Shown here: in pieces, positions 18,285 to 27,133 of the stretch
How the letters are laid out: every line of letters starts with the position of its first letter
How positions within the stretch are numbered: the stretch's first letter is position 1
Assembly: GCF_008830365.1 (NCBI RefSeq)
Contig: NZ_WBKI01000002.1
Span: 806,001-870,000, forward strand
Source: Serratia proteamaculans
GTDB lineage: Bacteria > Pseudomonadota > Gammaproteobacteria > Enterobacterales > Enterobacteriaceae
Reading direction: 5' to 3'
Length of the DNA stretch: 64,000 nt
Position numbers and translations under genes: made by a program
The notes under the pieces: model-generated
Told to the model about the DNA's origin: nothing
The model's input: only the letters and a program-made list of their open reading frames with translations
The model's database searches: none

Positions 18285-19157
18285 TCAGGGAACGGCGGCT
18301 GGCCCCAGAGCCTGCACCACCTGCTGTTGCAAGGTTTGCAGTAGTGGGTGGTGCCGCTTGGCCCCCAGACGTAACGCATGCGCCACGCTCGGTAAGGGCA
18401 GCATACGCTCGAAGCGGGTCTCGATCTGCACCCGTCGATCAATAGACTGCTGATTGAGCAGGCCAATGCCCATCCCGGCAGCAATGGCCGCCAACATCCC
18501 CGCCACCGACGGACATTCCACCGACACCTGGCAGGCAATACCCGCGGCGCTCAGCCGCTCTTCCGCCAGGCGGCGGTAAAAACAGTCCGGCCCATAGCTA
18601 ACCAGCTTCACCCTGTCTCCTGACTGATAGCGCCACCCCGGTGGCACACACCAGTGAATGCGCTCCGTTGCCAGCACCACATCTTCTGCGCTCAGCGCAT
18701 CGCAAAACTGTTGATGCAGCACCAGATCCAGCGTCCCTTGATCCAGTGCGTTACGCAGCACCTGGCTTTGCTCGATTACCAACTGCACATCCACCTGCGG
18801 GTGTTGGTGGGTGAATGCCGCCAGCAAGGCCGCCAACTGCGGTAAAGACATCTGCTCCGTGGCGCCAAAACGCACCCTGCCCTGCAATAACGAGGGGGCG
18901 AAATGCGCCAATGCCCGATCGTGAGCCTGCAAAATCTGCCGCCCATGCGACAACAGGGCCTCGCCATCCGCTGTGGCGGTCAACGTCATGCCCTGACGAT
19001 CGACCAGTCTGCGCCCCAACTGCTCTTCCAGACGTTTGATTTTCCAACTCACCGCCGACTGGCTGAGATTGAGCTGTTGTGCCGCACGCGTCATGCTACC
19101 GGTATCGATAACGCTCAATAGCGCTCGCAATGCATCAATGGATAAACGCTGATTCAT
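18285..19157 (-). CDS. LysR-family transcriptional regulator
   Basis: A 290-residue regulator. Start 19157 (MNQRLSIDALRALLSVID) matches the family N terminus; a start at 19193 would add 12 residues. The HTH contains LNLSQSAVSWKIKRLEEQLGRR. The effector domain begins near RVRFGATEQMSLPQLAALL. It is divergent from an alpha/beta hydrolase and GST pair that it probably controls. An imperfect inverted repeat lies between them. Confidence 0.9.
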   Translation of the reverse strand: MNQRLSIDALRALLSVIDTGSMTRAAQQLNLSQSAVSWKIKRLEEQLGRRLVDRQGMTLTATADGEALLSHGRQILQAHDRALAHFAPSLLQGRVRFGATEQMSLPQLAALLAAFTHQHPQVDVQLVIEQSQVLRNALDQGTLDLVLHQQFCDALSAEDVVLATERIHWCVPPGWRYQSGDRVKLVSYGPDCFYRRLAEERLSAAGIACQVSVECPSVAGMLAAIAAGMGIGLLNQQSIDRRVQIETRFERMLPLPSVAHALRLGAKRHHPLLQTLQQQVVQALGPAAVP

Positions 19158-19166
19158 AAGCAGACC

Positions 19167-19203
19167 ATGACAAAAGTTGGATTTAATCACCATAACTTGT
19201 CAT
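19167..19203. promoter_or_regulatory. inverted repeat in a LysR/target divergent promoter
   Basis: ATGACAAAAGTT (19167-19178) faces AACTTGTCAT (19194-19203). The arms match with one bulged base, and their centres are roughly two helical turns apart, as expected for a LysR-dimer site. It sits between the LysR gene and its divergent hydrolase gene. Confidence 0.4.
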
Positions 19204-19263
19204 TAGCGTCATGGAAAGACGGTAGGTATGGTTTGTCTACAACACGACAATCAGTGAGTCATC

Positions 19264-20118
19264 ATGAACGACTTAACCTCTCTGCTTAATCAGCAAGTTA
19301 TCATTCAGGGTCACCGTATTGCCACCGGCATCCAGGGCGCAGGTGAACCGCTGGTGTTGGTACACGGCACCCCTGCCCACTCGATCATCTGGCGAGATTT
19401 GTTACCCAGCCTGACGGCAGCGGGCTTCAGGGTTTATATCTACGATTTACTGGGCTACGGTGCATCAGAACGCCCGTTGTCGGCAGACACCTCAATTGCA
19501 GCACAGGCGGAATTCCTGATCGGCCTGCTGGACCACTGGCAACTGGATTCCGCCCACGTGTTTGGTCACGATATTGGGGGCGCATTGTCACTGCGTGCAG
19601 CGTTCGAGCACTCCCGACGCTTTCGCTCGCTGACCATCGCGGATATTTGCAGTTACGACTCCTGGCCTTCTCCGACCTGGCGCGGCATCCGTGATAGCTA
19701 TCGCCAGTACGCGGTCATGGACGCGTCACAGCACGAGCAAACGCTGGCTCGCCAACTGAAAATGGCGGTGTTCAACAAGTCGCGGATGTCCGGAGAGCTA
19801 TTGCAGCACTATCTGGCGCCGATCGTCGGTGTGGTCGGCCAACCGGCATTTTATCAACATCAAATCGCCCATTACGACGCCCGCTATACTGAAGACTTCG
19901 CCCAGCGCCTGCCAGAGCTCCGCCTGCCGGTGCAAATCCTCTGGGGTGAGGACGATGAATGGCAGCCGGTAAGTTACGCCTACCGTTTGCAGGGCGATAT
20001 TCCCGGAGCCAGGCTGCAGGTGATCCCACAGGCAGGACATTTTTTAATGGAAGACGCGCCGGAAACGGTAGCCCAACGGCTGGTGACGTTTATTCATTCA
20101 CTTAAATCGGTCGAATAG
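19264..20118 (+). CDS. alpha/beta hydrolase with Asp nucleophile (dehalogenase/epoxide hydrolase type)
   Basis: A 284-residue enzyme. The oxyanion segment is LVHGTPAHSIIW and the nucleophile elbow is VFGHDIGGA, giving Asp (not Ser) as nucleophile near residue 103. The acid lies in WGEDDEWQP and the catalytic His in AGHFLMEDAP near residue 260. An Asp nucleophile is typical of haloalkane/haloacetate dehalogenases and epoxide hydrolases, so detoxification of an electrophile is plausible. It is followed at 15 bp by a glutathione S-transferase gene in one operon. Confidence 0.88.
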   Translation: MNDLTSLLNQQVIIQGHRIATGIQGAGEPLVLVHGTPAHSIIWRDLLPSLTAAGFRVYIYDLLGYGASERPLSADTSIAAQAEFLIGLLDHWQLDSAHVFGHDIGGALSLRAAFEHSRRFRSLTIADICSYDSWPSPTWRGIRDSYRQYAVMDASQHEQTLARQLKMAVFNKSRMSGELLQHYLAPIVGVVGQPAFYQHQIAHYDARYTEDFAQRLPELRLPVQILWGEDDEWQPVSYAYRLQGDIPGARLQVIPQAGHFLMEDAPETVAQRLVTFIHSLKSVE

Positions 20119-20133
20119 ACCCAGGAGAACATG

Positions 20134-20742
20134 ATGCAACTGATTGGCATGCTGGATTCACCCTATGTGCGCCGGGTGGCAATTTGTCTGAAATTATTGG
20201 AGATCGAGTTTGAGCATCACGCCATTTCGGTGTTCCGCGGTTTTGAACAATTCAAAGCCATTAATCCGGTGGTGAAAGCCCCAACGCTGGTGCTGGCCGA
20301 CGATCAAATCCTGATGGACTCTTCGTTGATCCTGGAGTATGCCGCCGGCATCGCCCCCACCGGCAAGGCTCTGCTGCCGACTCAGGGCGCTGCACGACTC
20401 TATGCTCTGCAACTGACTGGGCTGGCGCTGGCCGCCTGCGAAAAGACGGTGCAGATCGTTTATGAGCAGCAGTTACGGCCGCAGGAGAAACAGCATCAAC
20501 CCTGGTTGGATCGCGTTCAGGGCCAACTGCTGGCAGCCTACGCCGAACTGGAGAAACAGTTGCTGCGAGCCCCCGCAACACCTCAGGTTACGGGCAGCGC
20601 TGAGGTCAGCTTGGCGGTGGCCTGGAGCTTCACTCAACTCATGCTACCCGCGCTGATTAGCGCCGATCACCACCCGACGCTGGCGGCATTTGCCGCCCAG
20701 GCCGAGCGGCATCCTGCGTTTATCAATACTCCACAGGTTTAA
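20134..20742 (+). CDS. glutathione S-transferase family protein
   Basis: A 202-residue GST. The thioredoxin-like N domain opens MQLIGMLDSPYVRRVAICL and holds the glutathione-site segments NPVVKAPTLVL (cis-Pro) and LMDSSLILEYA (Ser binding the gamma-Glu). An all-helical C domain follows. Two ATGs occur in a row (20131, 20134); the second has the better 6-nt spacing from AGGAG. It is in one operon with the Asp-nucleophile hydrolase. Its stop overlaps that of the convergent DUF1615 gene by 4 bp. Confidence 0.88.
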   Translation: MQLIGMLDSPYVRRVAICLKLLEIEFEHHAISVFRGFEQFKAINPVVKAPTLVLADDQILMDSSLILEYAAGIAPTGKALLPTQGAARLYALQLTGLALAACEKTVQIVYEQQLRPQEKQHQPWLDRVQGQLLAAYAELEKQLLRAPATPQVTGSAEVSLAVAWSFTQLMLPALISADHHPTLAAFAAQAERHPAFINTPQV

Positions 20743-21854
20743 CCCGCCGAGGCGCGCGTCATACAACGTTGGCGTCGCTCGTCCACCCGCTTGGCAAACC
20801 AGGCGGTGGTCAGCTTACGGGTAATTTTCGGGCTTTCCAGTTGAATGCCCGGCAGCATTTCCCGTGGCAGTTTCTTGCCGGTGGTTTTCTCCGCCAGAGC
20901 ATAGACTCGCTCATACAGGTCGGTGTCGGCAAACTCCAGCAAATCACCCTTTTCCAACGCCCGGCGAATCGACGAGTTGCTCATATCCAGGCGCTTGCCG
21001 AGGGTACGCACGGCCAGTTCGGTAGTGCCCGGCTTGTCGGTGCCGTAGTTAATCAAATCGCCGTCCAGTGCCAGCGGAATACCCGTCGTCCGGCTGACTG
21101 CACTTTGGAAAGCCGCGTTGCGGCTGGCGTACCAACCGGCATTGAAGTCGGCAAAGCGGTAAATTGGTTGGCTGTAGTTGGCCGGATACCCCAGCAGGTG
21201 AGCGATACCGAAATACATGCCACCACGGCGGCTGAACACTTCGCGGCGGATTGAGCCGTCAATCGGGTACGGATAACCTTTGGCATGGGCTTCGGCGAAG
21301 GCAATACTCACCTGCATTGGCCCAGCGGTATGCACCGGATTCAGGCTGCCAAACAGCTTCTGCCCCATCGGCACCGAATCGATCATGTCATCAAAAATAT
21401 CGCTCAGGTCTTTCTCTGTGCGCACCTTATCCAACCGTTCGCTGTAGCTCTTGCCATTCGACGATTTTATCAGCAAGGCGGTGTGCACCAGGAAATTGGG
21501 AATATGCAGTTGGTCGGCGCGGCGGTCGATCTCTTTCCAGGCGATTTTTGGCAGCCCCGGCACCGGCGGGTTGGCCTGGAAGGTCGACTCCTGCTCGGTG
21601 ACAGCCAGCACCGAACACAGGTTTTGGTCGCTGGGTTCAATACCCTGCGCGGCAAAGGCGGCAGTGATATCGGTGGCCCAGCCCTGGCGATCGGCGGTAT
21701 TGGCCGGCATTAACCGCACCAACTGGGCTTTGACGTCTGCCGGACGTTGCACCGGCGCCGTAGGCGTTTTAGTGGTACAGCCAGCCAGCACCAGCAGCGC
21801 GAGCAGACTCAACGGACGTAAGGTCATCGGGTTGATAAAACGGCGAATTAGCAT
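20739..21854 (-). CDS. DUF1615 lipoprotein
   Basis: A 371-residue outer-membrane-type lipoprotein. The lipobox is LAGC in SLLALLVLAGCTTKTP, which would also fit a start at the internal ATG at 21827. The body has DUF1615 features: LCSVLAVTEQESTFQANP, then NPVHTAGPMQVSIAFAEAHA and GGMYFGIAHLLGYPANY. The TEQES...GPMQVS pattern looks like a lysozyme-type (SLT-related) fold, so peptidoglycan binding or cleavage is possible, by inference. It is a single gene. Confidence 0.85.
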   Translation of the reverse strand: MLIRRFINPMTLRPLSLLALLVLAGCTTKTPTAPVQRPADVKAQLVRLMPANTADRQGWATDITAAFAAQGIEPSDQNLCSVLAVTEQESTFQANPPVPGLPKIAWKEIDRRADQLHIPNFLVHTALLIKSSNGKSYSERLDKVRTEKDLSDIFDDMIDSVPMGQKLFGSLNPVHTAGPMQVSIAFAEAHAKGYPYPIDGSIRREVFSRRGGMYFGIAHLLGYPANYSQPIYRFADFNAGWYASRNAAFQSAVSRTTGIPLALDGDLINYGTDKPGTTELAVRTLGKRLDMSNSSIRRALEKGDLLEFADTDLYERVYALAEKTTGKKLPREMLPGIQLESPKITRKLTTAWFAKRVDERRQRCMTRASAG

Positions 21855-21986
21855 CTTTTCCCTGATCGTTTTAGCTTAAACTGCACTGACGTTAGCCCAG
21901 TCGCAGACCCTGATCCAGTTTAAATATGCCGTTTCGGTCGTTAGTACCGGGCCATGAAAGGAAAATAACCGTCAAGGAACAACCCA

Positions 21987-22457
21987 ATGATTGAACTCAG
22001 AGACATGAGCCAGCAGGAATTCGAGCGTTACTGCACTCACGCAATCGAAGAATATGCCAGTGATCTGCAGCGTTCTCTGCTGCTGAGCCAGGAACAGGCG
22101 CTGGTGGAAGCCGCAGCCACCTATAACGACTCGTTGCCCCAGGGGTTGGCGACGCCCAACCACAGGTTGGTTTGTGCCCGGCTGGTGGGAGCAGAAGAGA
22201 ATATTGCCATCGTCTGGTACAACATCAAACAACGCACCTACGGTAAGCAGCTATTTGTTTATGATTTTGAAGTCGATGCCGCCTGGCGTGGCAAGGGCTA
22301 CGGTGAGAAAATCCTCAGCGCGGTGTTGGACGCAGGACGGGCTGCCGGTGCACAATATGCCGAGTTGGCGGTCTTCGACGACAATCCGACGGCGGCCAGA
22401 CTATATACCCGGCTCGGCTTCAGGGCGGTCAATACCCGAATGCACCGTAAGCTCTAA
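21987..22457 (+). CDS. GNAT family N-acetyltransferase
   Basis: A 156-residue acetyltransferase. The acetyl-CoA site is VDAAWRGKGYGEKILSAVL (RGKGYG, about residue 98), followed by YAELAVFDDNPTAARLYTRLGF, the standard C-terminal GNAT signature. The N-terminal half is helical and acidic. The acceptor is unknown. AAGGAA precedes the ATG. It is a single gene. Confidence 0.9.
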   Translation: MIELRDMSQQEFERYCTHAIEEYASDLQRSLLLSQEQALVEAAATYNDSLPQGLATPNHRLVCARLVGAEENIAIVWYNIKQRTYGKQLFVYDFEVDAAWRGKGYGEKILSAVLDAGRAAGAQYAELAVFDDNPTAARLYTRLGFRAVNTRMHRKL

Positions 22458-22499
22458 ATCACGCCTTTCATGCTACTGGGCATTTTCAATGGCCCCATA

Positions 22500-22522
22500 A
22501 ACATGTATTTTATATGCAACAT
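22500..22522. promoter_or_regulatory. probable NsrR (nitric oxide) operator upstream of tehB
   Basis: The 23-bp sequence has halves AACATGTATTT and ATATGCAACAT around a central T. Compared with the enteric NsrR consensus halves AAGATGYATTT and AAATRCATCTT, it agrees at 10 of 11 and 8 of 11 positions. It lies 57 bp upstream of the tehB ATG. An overlapping perfect palindrome, ATTTTATATG-CAA-CATATAAAAT (22507-22529), could bind a second factor or include a -10 element. Confidence 0.55.
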
Positions 22523-22579
22523 ATAAAATCATTCTGTTCGCCCGCCACATGCGGCAACGCAGAACCCAAGGAGTGATAC

Positions 22580-23440
22580 ATGAACGAACTGCTTTGTTAT
22601 AAAACCCTGCCAGAATGGAACAGCACCACGCTGCCGGAGAGTTTCCAGCAAAAGCACAACACCCAAAGCGGCACCTGGGCCAAACTCAGGCTACTGAGCG
22701 GGACATTGACCTTCGCACTGATGAACGAACAGGGCGAGACTACCGAAACCTGGCAGTTCAGCCCCGAGAGCCAACCGCCGTTTATCGAGCCGCAGCAATG
22801 GCACCGCATCGTTTCATTCTCCGATGATATGACCTGCCAACTGGCTTTCTATTGTTCGCCGGAAGATTACTACCACAAGAAATACCAACTGACGCGTACC
22901 CACTCCGAAGTGATCGAAGCCGTGCAGCGTATCGCGCCCGGCAAAACACTGGATCTGGGCTGCGGCGGCGGGCGCAATTCGCTTTATCTCAACCTGAAAG
23001 GCTTTGACGTCACGGCATGGGACAAACACGGCCCATCGATTGATAATCTCAACGGCATCATCGATAGCGAAGGTTTGTCGCACCTTCGCGCCAGCGTGCA
23101 AGACCTCAACACCCACAGCTTCAGCGGCGAATACGACTTTATCCTTTCTACCGTGGTGTTGATGTTCCTCAACCCGGCGCAGATCCCCTCGCTGGTGAAA
23201 AACATGCAGGACAGTACCGTCAACGGCGGTTACAACCTGATTGTCGCGGCGATGGATACACCGGATTATCCTTGTAGCCTGCCTTTCCCGTTCACCTTTA
23301 AACAGGGTGAGCTGAAAGAGTATTACGCCGGTTGGGAAGTGCTTAAGTACAACGAAGAGGTTGGCCAACTGCACAAGACCGACGCCGCCGGTAACCGCAT
23401 TTCACTGCGTTTCGCTACGCTGCTGGCACGCAAGCCATAA
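22580..23440 (+). CDS. tehB: tellurite resistance SAM-dependent methyltransferase TehB
   Basis: A 286-residue protein of the long TehB type. An N-terminal DUF1971 cupin-like domain (about 1-90; ends [19 protein letters not shown]) is fused to a class I methyltransferase whose motif I is [14 protein letters not shown] from residue 124. It methylates oxidised tellurium and selenium compounds in vitro in relatives. E. coli TehB lacks the N-terminal domain; Haemophilus TehB has it. No tehA is next to it. AAGGAG precedes the ATG, and a probable NsrR box lies upstream. Confidence 0.93.
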   Translation: MNELLCYKTLPEWNSTTLPESFQQKHNTQSGTWAKLRLLSGTLTFALMNEQGETTETWQFSPESQPPFIEPQQWHRIVSFSDDMTCQLAFYCSPEDYYHKKYQLTRTHSEVIEAVQRIAPGKTLDLGCGGGRNSLYLNLKGFDVTAWDKHGPSIDNLNGIIDSEGLSHLRASVQDLNTHSFSGEYDFILSTVVLMFLNPAQIPSLVKNMQDSTVNGGYNLIVAAMDTPDYPCSLPFPFTFKQGELKEYYAGWEVLKYNEEVGQLHKTDAAGNRISLRFATLLARKP

Positions 23441-23594
23441 CCCCTTTTTGACCCGTGTGTAACGAGCGGCGAAATACGGCAAACAACATGAAGTTTATTA
23501 CGTTGCCAACCCGCCTCCGCGGCGTTAGGATCGCGCCCGGCTACGGGTGTAGCCAGTGTTATTGGCTGTCAGTTCCGCGCATGGAGAGGTTATT

Positions 23595-24233
23595 GTGTTA
23601 GAGAGTTTTGGCGTCCTGAATCTTTGGACCTATCTGGCCGGGGTGATTTTTATCATCATCCTGCCGGGCCCGAATACGTTGTACGTGCTGAAAACCGGCG
23701 TGACACGCGGTGTGCGAGCTGGCTATACCGCCGCACTGGGCGTGTTTATCGGTGATGCAATTCTGATTTTCTGCGCCTATATCGGCGTGGCTTCGCTGAT
23801 CCGCACCACGCCGTTCCTGTTTACCCTGGTGCGTTTTCTCGGCGCGATTTACCTGCTGTTTCTGGGTGCAAAAATTCTCTATGCCACCTTTATCCAGAAA
23901 AACGCGGCGCAGCATCAACAGATTGAAGGCAGCCACAGTATTCTGCGCAAATCGCTGACGCTCAGCCTGACCAACCCGAAAGCGATCCTGTTCTATGTAT
24001 CATTCTTCGTACAGTTTATCGACTTCGACTATGCCCACACCGGCCTGTCGTTCACCATTCTGGCGTTGATCCTCGAGTCGGTCAGTTTTCTCTATATGAC
24101 CACGCTGATCTTCTCCGGCGCGATGCTGGCGCACTTCTTCAACCACAAGAAAGGCCTGGCAAAACTGGGCAATGGTCTGATTGGTCTGCTGTTCCTCGGC
24201 TTCGCCACCCGTCTGGCGACCCTCAGTTCCTGA
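23595..24233 (+). CDS. leuE: leucine/amino-acid exporter LeuE (LysE/RhtB family)
   Basis: A 212-residue inner-membrane exporter with six hydrophobic segments, the same length as E. coli LeuE. The GTG at 23595 is chosen because GGAGAGG precedes it and because [14 protein letters not shown] aligns with the E. coli start; the longer frame from 23556 adds unrelated residues. Family signatures are [16 protein letters not shown] near residue 20 and [20 protein letters not shown] near 130. It exports leucine and similar amino acids by proton exchange in relatives. It is monocistronic. Confidence 0.93.
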   Translation: MLESFGVLNLWTYLAGVIFIIILPGPNTLYVLKTGVTRGVRAGYTAALGVFIGDAILIFCAYIGVASLIRTTPFLFTLVRFLGAIYLLFLGAKILYATFIQKNAAQHQQIEGSHSILRKSLTLSLTNPKAILFYVSFFVQFIDFDYAHTGLSFTILALILESVSFLYMTTLIFSGAMLAHFFNHKKGLAKLGNGLIGLLFLGFATRLATLSS

Positions 24234-24370
24234 TCCGGTTCCCTAACGGCTGACCCGTTCAGCCGTTAGCTTTTCCTCCATAATGTCACGCAGGGCAAAC
24301 CGATTGTCAGGCAGACAAAAGTCGATCCTCTCCACCTGCTGTAAGCTTTTAAGGTTAACGATTTACCCAA

Positions 24371-24479
24371 AATAATTGGAGCTGCATCAAGGCGGCTAGC
24401 GAGTGAATCCCGATGAGCTTACACAAGTAAGTAATTCGCGTGAGTGAGTGAAACCAACACAGATGTAGCTTCAATAATT
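24371..24479. repeat. 109-bp palindromic MITE-like element upstream of feaB
   Basis: The ends are near-perfect inverted repeats: AATAATTGGAGCTGCATC (24371-24388) and the complement of GATGTAGCTTCAATAATT (24462-24479), matching at 15 of 18 positions. The centre has a small hairpin CTTAC-ACAA-GTAAG (24418-24431). I recall the internal text GCGAGTGAATC...GAGTGAGTG as typical of dispersed palindromic repeats in Serratia and Yersinia. It encodes no protein and ends 35 bp before the feaB start codon, so it lies in the feaB leader or promoter. Confidence 0.7.
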
Positions 24480-24514
24480 AAGGGTACGACCTTTTTTGTC
24501 TGACAGGAGGGCGT

Positions 24515-26014
24515 ATGCCTGACAATACCCTAGCAGTGATGGACAGCGTTTCGCGTTTTCTCGATCGTCATCATGGGCTGTATATCGACGGCCAATGGTG
24601 CGAAGCCAGCACCGAAGGCCGGTTGGCGGTGTATAACCCCGCCGACGGACAGCAAATATCCTCCACCGCCGATGCCAACGCACAGGACGTCGCGCATGCC
24701 GTGCAATCGGCCCATCAGGCTTTTACCTCCGGGATCTGGGCACAGCGTTTACCCGCCGAGCGCGAACGCATTTTACTGCGCTATGCCGATCTGGTTGAGC
24801 AACACACCGAAGAACTGGCCCAGTTGGAAACGCTGGAACAGGGCAAGTCGATCAATATCGCCCGCATGTTCGAAGTCGGCTGTACGCTGAACTGGATGCG
24901 CTACACTGCCGGGCTGACCACCAAGATCACCGGCCAAACGCTGGACGTGTCGATCCCGATGCCGCCGGGTGCCAAATATCAGGTATATACCCGCAAAGAA
25001 CCGATTGGCGTAGTGGCCGGTATTGTGCCGTGGAACTTCCCGCTGATGATCGCCATGTGGAAAGTGATGCCGGCGCTGGCGGCGGGTTGCTCTATCGTCA
25101 TCAAACCTTCGGAAACCACCCCTCTCACCGTGCTGCGCATGGCCGAACTGGCCACCGAGGCCGGTATTCCGCCGGGCGTATTCAACGTGGTAACCGGCAA
25201 AGGCGCCGGCTGCGGCAAGGCACTGACCGAACACCCGCTGGTCGCCAAAGTGAGCTTTACCGGCTCCACGCCGGTCGGCAAAGGTATCGCACGCGCAGCG
25301 GCAGATCGTCTGACCCGCGTTACGCTGGAACTGGGCGGAAAAAACCCGGCCATCGTGCTGAAAGACGCCGATCCCCAACAGGTCATCGAAGGCCTGATGG
25401 CAGGCAGCTTCCTCAATCAGGGCCAGGTGTGCGCCGCCAGTTCGCGGATTTATATTGAAGCACCGATCTACGACACCCTGGTGGCCGGGTTCGAGCAGGC
25501 GGTGAAATCCCTGACCGTCGGGCCGGGCATGGATGCCAATGCCCAGATCAACCCGTTGGTATCCAGCGATCACCGTAATAAAGTGGCAGCCTATCTGGAC
25601 GATGCCAGATCCAAGCATGCGGAGCTGATCAGCGGCGCGAGCGGGCCGGATTCGCAGGGGTTTTATATTCCGCCGACACTGGTAATTAACCCAGACGATA
25701 AGCTGAACCTGACGCGCGAAGAAGTGTTTGGTCCGGTGGTGAATCTGATTCGGGTGGCGGACGCCGAAGAAGCGCTGCGCAAAGCCAACGACACCGACTA
25801 CGGTCTGACCGCCAGTCTGTGGACCACCAGTCTGCAGGCAGCAATGGCGTATACGCCACGCATTCAGGCCGGTACGGTCTGGGTCAATACCCATACGTTG
25901 ATTGACGCCAACATGCCTTTCGGCGGCTTTAAACAATCGGGCAGTGGCCGCGACTTCGGCCCGGACTGGCTGGATGCTTATACCGAATCCAAATCGGTGT
26001 GCATTCGTTACTAA
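24515..26014 (+). CDS. feaB: phenylacetaldehyde dehydrogenase
   Basis: A 499-residue NAD-dependent aldehyde dehydrogenase, equal in length to E. coli FeaB. Motifs: [13 protein letters not shown] (about 170-182), [20 protein letters not shown], the general base Glu272 in LELGGKNP, and the nucleophile Cys306 in GQVCAASSR. It oxidises phenylacetaldehyde (and related aromatic aldehydes) to acids, downstream of amine oxidase or of a keto-acid decarboxylase. A convergent FeaR-type regulator supports the assignment. AGGAGG precedes the ATG. Confidence 0.9.
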   Translation: MPDNTLAVMDSVSRFLDRHHGLYIDGQWCEASTEGRLAVYNPADGQQISSTADANAQDVAHAVQSAHQAFTSGIWAQRLPAERERILLRYADLVEQHTEELAQLETLEQGKSINIARMFEVGCTLNWMRYTAGLTTKITGQTLDVSIPMPPGAKYQVYTRKEPIGVVAGIVPWNFPLMIAMWKVMPALAAGCSIVIKPSETTPLTVLRMAELATEAGIPPGVFNVVTGKGAGCGKALTEHPLVAKVSFTGSTPVGKGIARAAADRLTRVTLELGGKNPAIVLKDADPQQVIEGLMAGSFLNQGQVCAASSRIYIEAPIYDTLVAGFEQAVKSLTVGPGMDANAQINPLVSSDHRNKVAAYLDDARSKHAELISGASGPDSQGFYIPPTLVINPDDKLNLTREEVFGPVVNLIRVADAEEALRKANDTDYGLTASLWTTSLQAAMAYTPRIQAGTVWVNTHTLIDANMPFGGFKQSGSGRDFGPDWLDAYTESKSVCIRY

Positions 26015-26029
26015 AGAGCGCCTTCATCA

Positions 26030-26057
26030 TCAATAGCGCCGCAGAAGGCGCTATTGA
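26030..26057. terminator. hairpin between feaB and feaR
   Basis: CAATAGCGCC (26031-26040) pairs exactly with GGCGCTATTG (26047-26056) around a 6-nt loop. It overlaps the last codons of feaR, so it could serve transcripts from both sides. Confidence 0.6.
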
Positions 26058-26959
26058 TACTGCTTGCGGTATTCGCTCGGCGAAACGCCAAAACGGCTTT
26101 TGAAGGCGGTGGAAAAGTGGCTGTGATCGGCAAAACCCCAGTCATAACCGATAGTGGCCAGTTTCTGCCGCTCCGGCGCGCTGCGTAACGCCTGTGCGCA
26201 CAAATCCAGGCGGCGGTGCTTGATATATTGCGCCACCACCAGCCCCTGACGAGCAAACATCCGATACAGACTGCGCACCGAAACGCCAAGCTCATCGGCG
26301 ATCCACTCCGGCCGTAACTGCGGCGACTGAATATGCGTATCGATAAACGCCAGCGTACGGCTGAAGCTGCGTGGAGGACTGTCTTCCCCCACCACACGAT
26401 CGACCAGCGCCGGACGCAACAGCGTCGCAACCGCGTTCAGGATCGCCTCACTCTCTGGAGCACTCATCTGTGAATCTTGCATACACCCCAGCACCAGTTG
26501 CCGGCTAAGGCGCACCACGCTGCTTTGCGCATCAAGCCGCCGCACGCACTGTACATCGGACGCAGACTGCTCAAGATAGCTGCGCGGCATCAGCAATGAA
26601 ATTTGGCGGGAGTCTTGTTGAAAGGTAAAGCTGCTGGTGCGCGAAGCGTCGATTAGCGTGACGTCACCGGCGGACAACACCGCCTGCCGATCGCCCTGCT
26701 CCATCAATGAGCTGCCACGTAGCTGAAATACCGTGAAAAAGTGCGAACCGTCGCTACGGACAATCTCCTGTTGGGTACGATACAACCGGGTCTGAGCGGC
26801 ATCCACCACGCTCAGGCGTAGCGCGTGGGCACGGAATTCCTGCATAGCACCGCTAAAGCCAGGCCCCAATGTCCTGGCGCAAAAGCGGCCGCAGGCGGAG
26901 TTGATTTTCGCCAACCACTCCTCGAAACCGGCCTCCCTGACCTGTGCGGAAATTGCCAT
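26051..26959 (-). CDS. feaR: AraC-family activator FeaR
   Basis: A 302-residue regulator, one residue longer than E. coli FeaR. The N-terminal sensor domain contains HFFTVFQLRGSSLMEQGD. The C-terminal AraC DNA-binding domain has two HTHs (WIADELGVSVRSLYRMF and IGYDWGFADHSHFSTAFKSRFG, quoted here in parts). In E. coli, FeaR activates feaB and tynA in response to aromatic amines. Here it is convergent with feaB, unlike the E. coli arrangement, and no tynA lies nearby. GAGG precedes the ATG. Confidence 0.9.
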   Translation of the reverse strand: MAISAQVREAGFEEWLAKINSACGRFCARTLGPGFSGAMQEFRAHALRLSVVDAAQTRLYRTQQEIVRSDGSHFFTVFQLRGSSLMEQGDRQAVLSAGDVTLIDASRTSSFTFQQDSRQISLLMPRSYLEQSASDVQCVRRLDAQSSVVRLSRQLVLGCMQDSQMSAPESEAILNAVATLLRPALVDRVVGEDSPPRSFSRTLAFIDTHIQSPQLRPEWIADELGVSVRSLYRMFARQGLVVAQYIKHRRLDLCAQALRSAPERQKLATIGYDWGFADHSHFSTAFKSRFGVSPSEYRKQYQ

Positions 26960-27083
26960 GCTTTACCTCTTCCAACATCAGCGTTGAACAGAAAATCAAC
27001 ATAACAACCCGATAACATACAAGCAATGCCGGAGCCGGGATTTGGCACTGGGATCACAGATTGCGCCTTACTCCACGCAACAT

Positions 27084-27108
27084 GAAAAACCCGGCCGCAG
27101 CCGGGTAG
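27084..27108 (-). terminator. intrinsic terminator of the dsbA-like gene
   Basis: On the minus strand ACCCGGC-TGCG-GCCGGGT is followed by TTTTC. It lies 26-50 bp after the stop codon. Confidence 0.8.
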
Positions 27109-27133
27109 GTAAAACAAGAGTAAGGGGAAAATC

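Noticed and set aside
24773-25936. 387-codon minus-strand open frame opposite feaB
   Set aside because: It lies wholly inside feaB, has no plausible start site, and shows no domain pattern.
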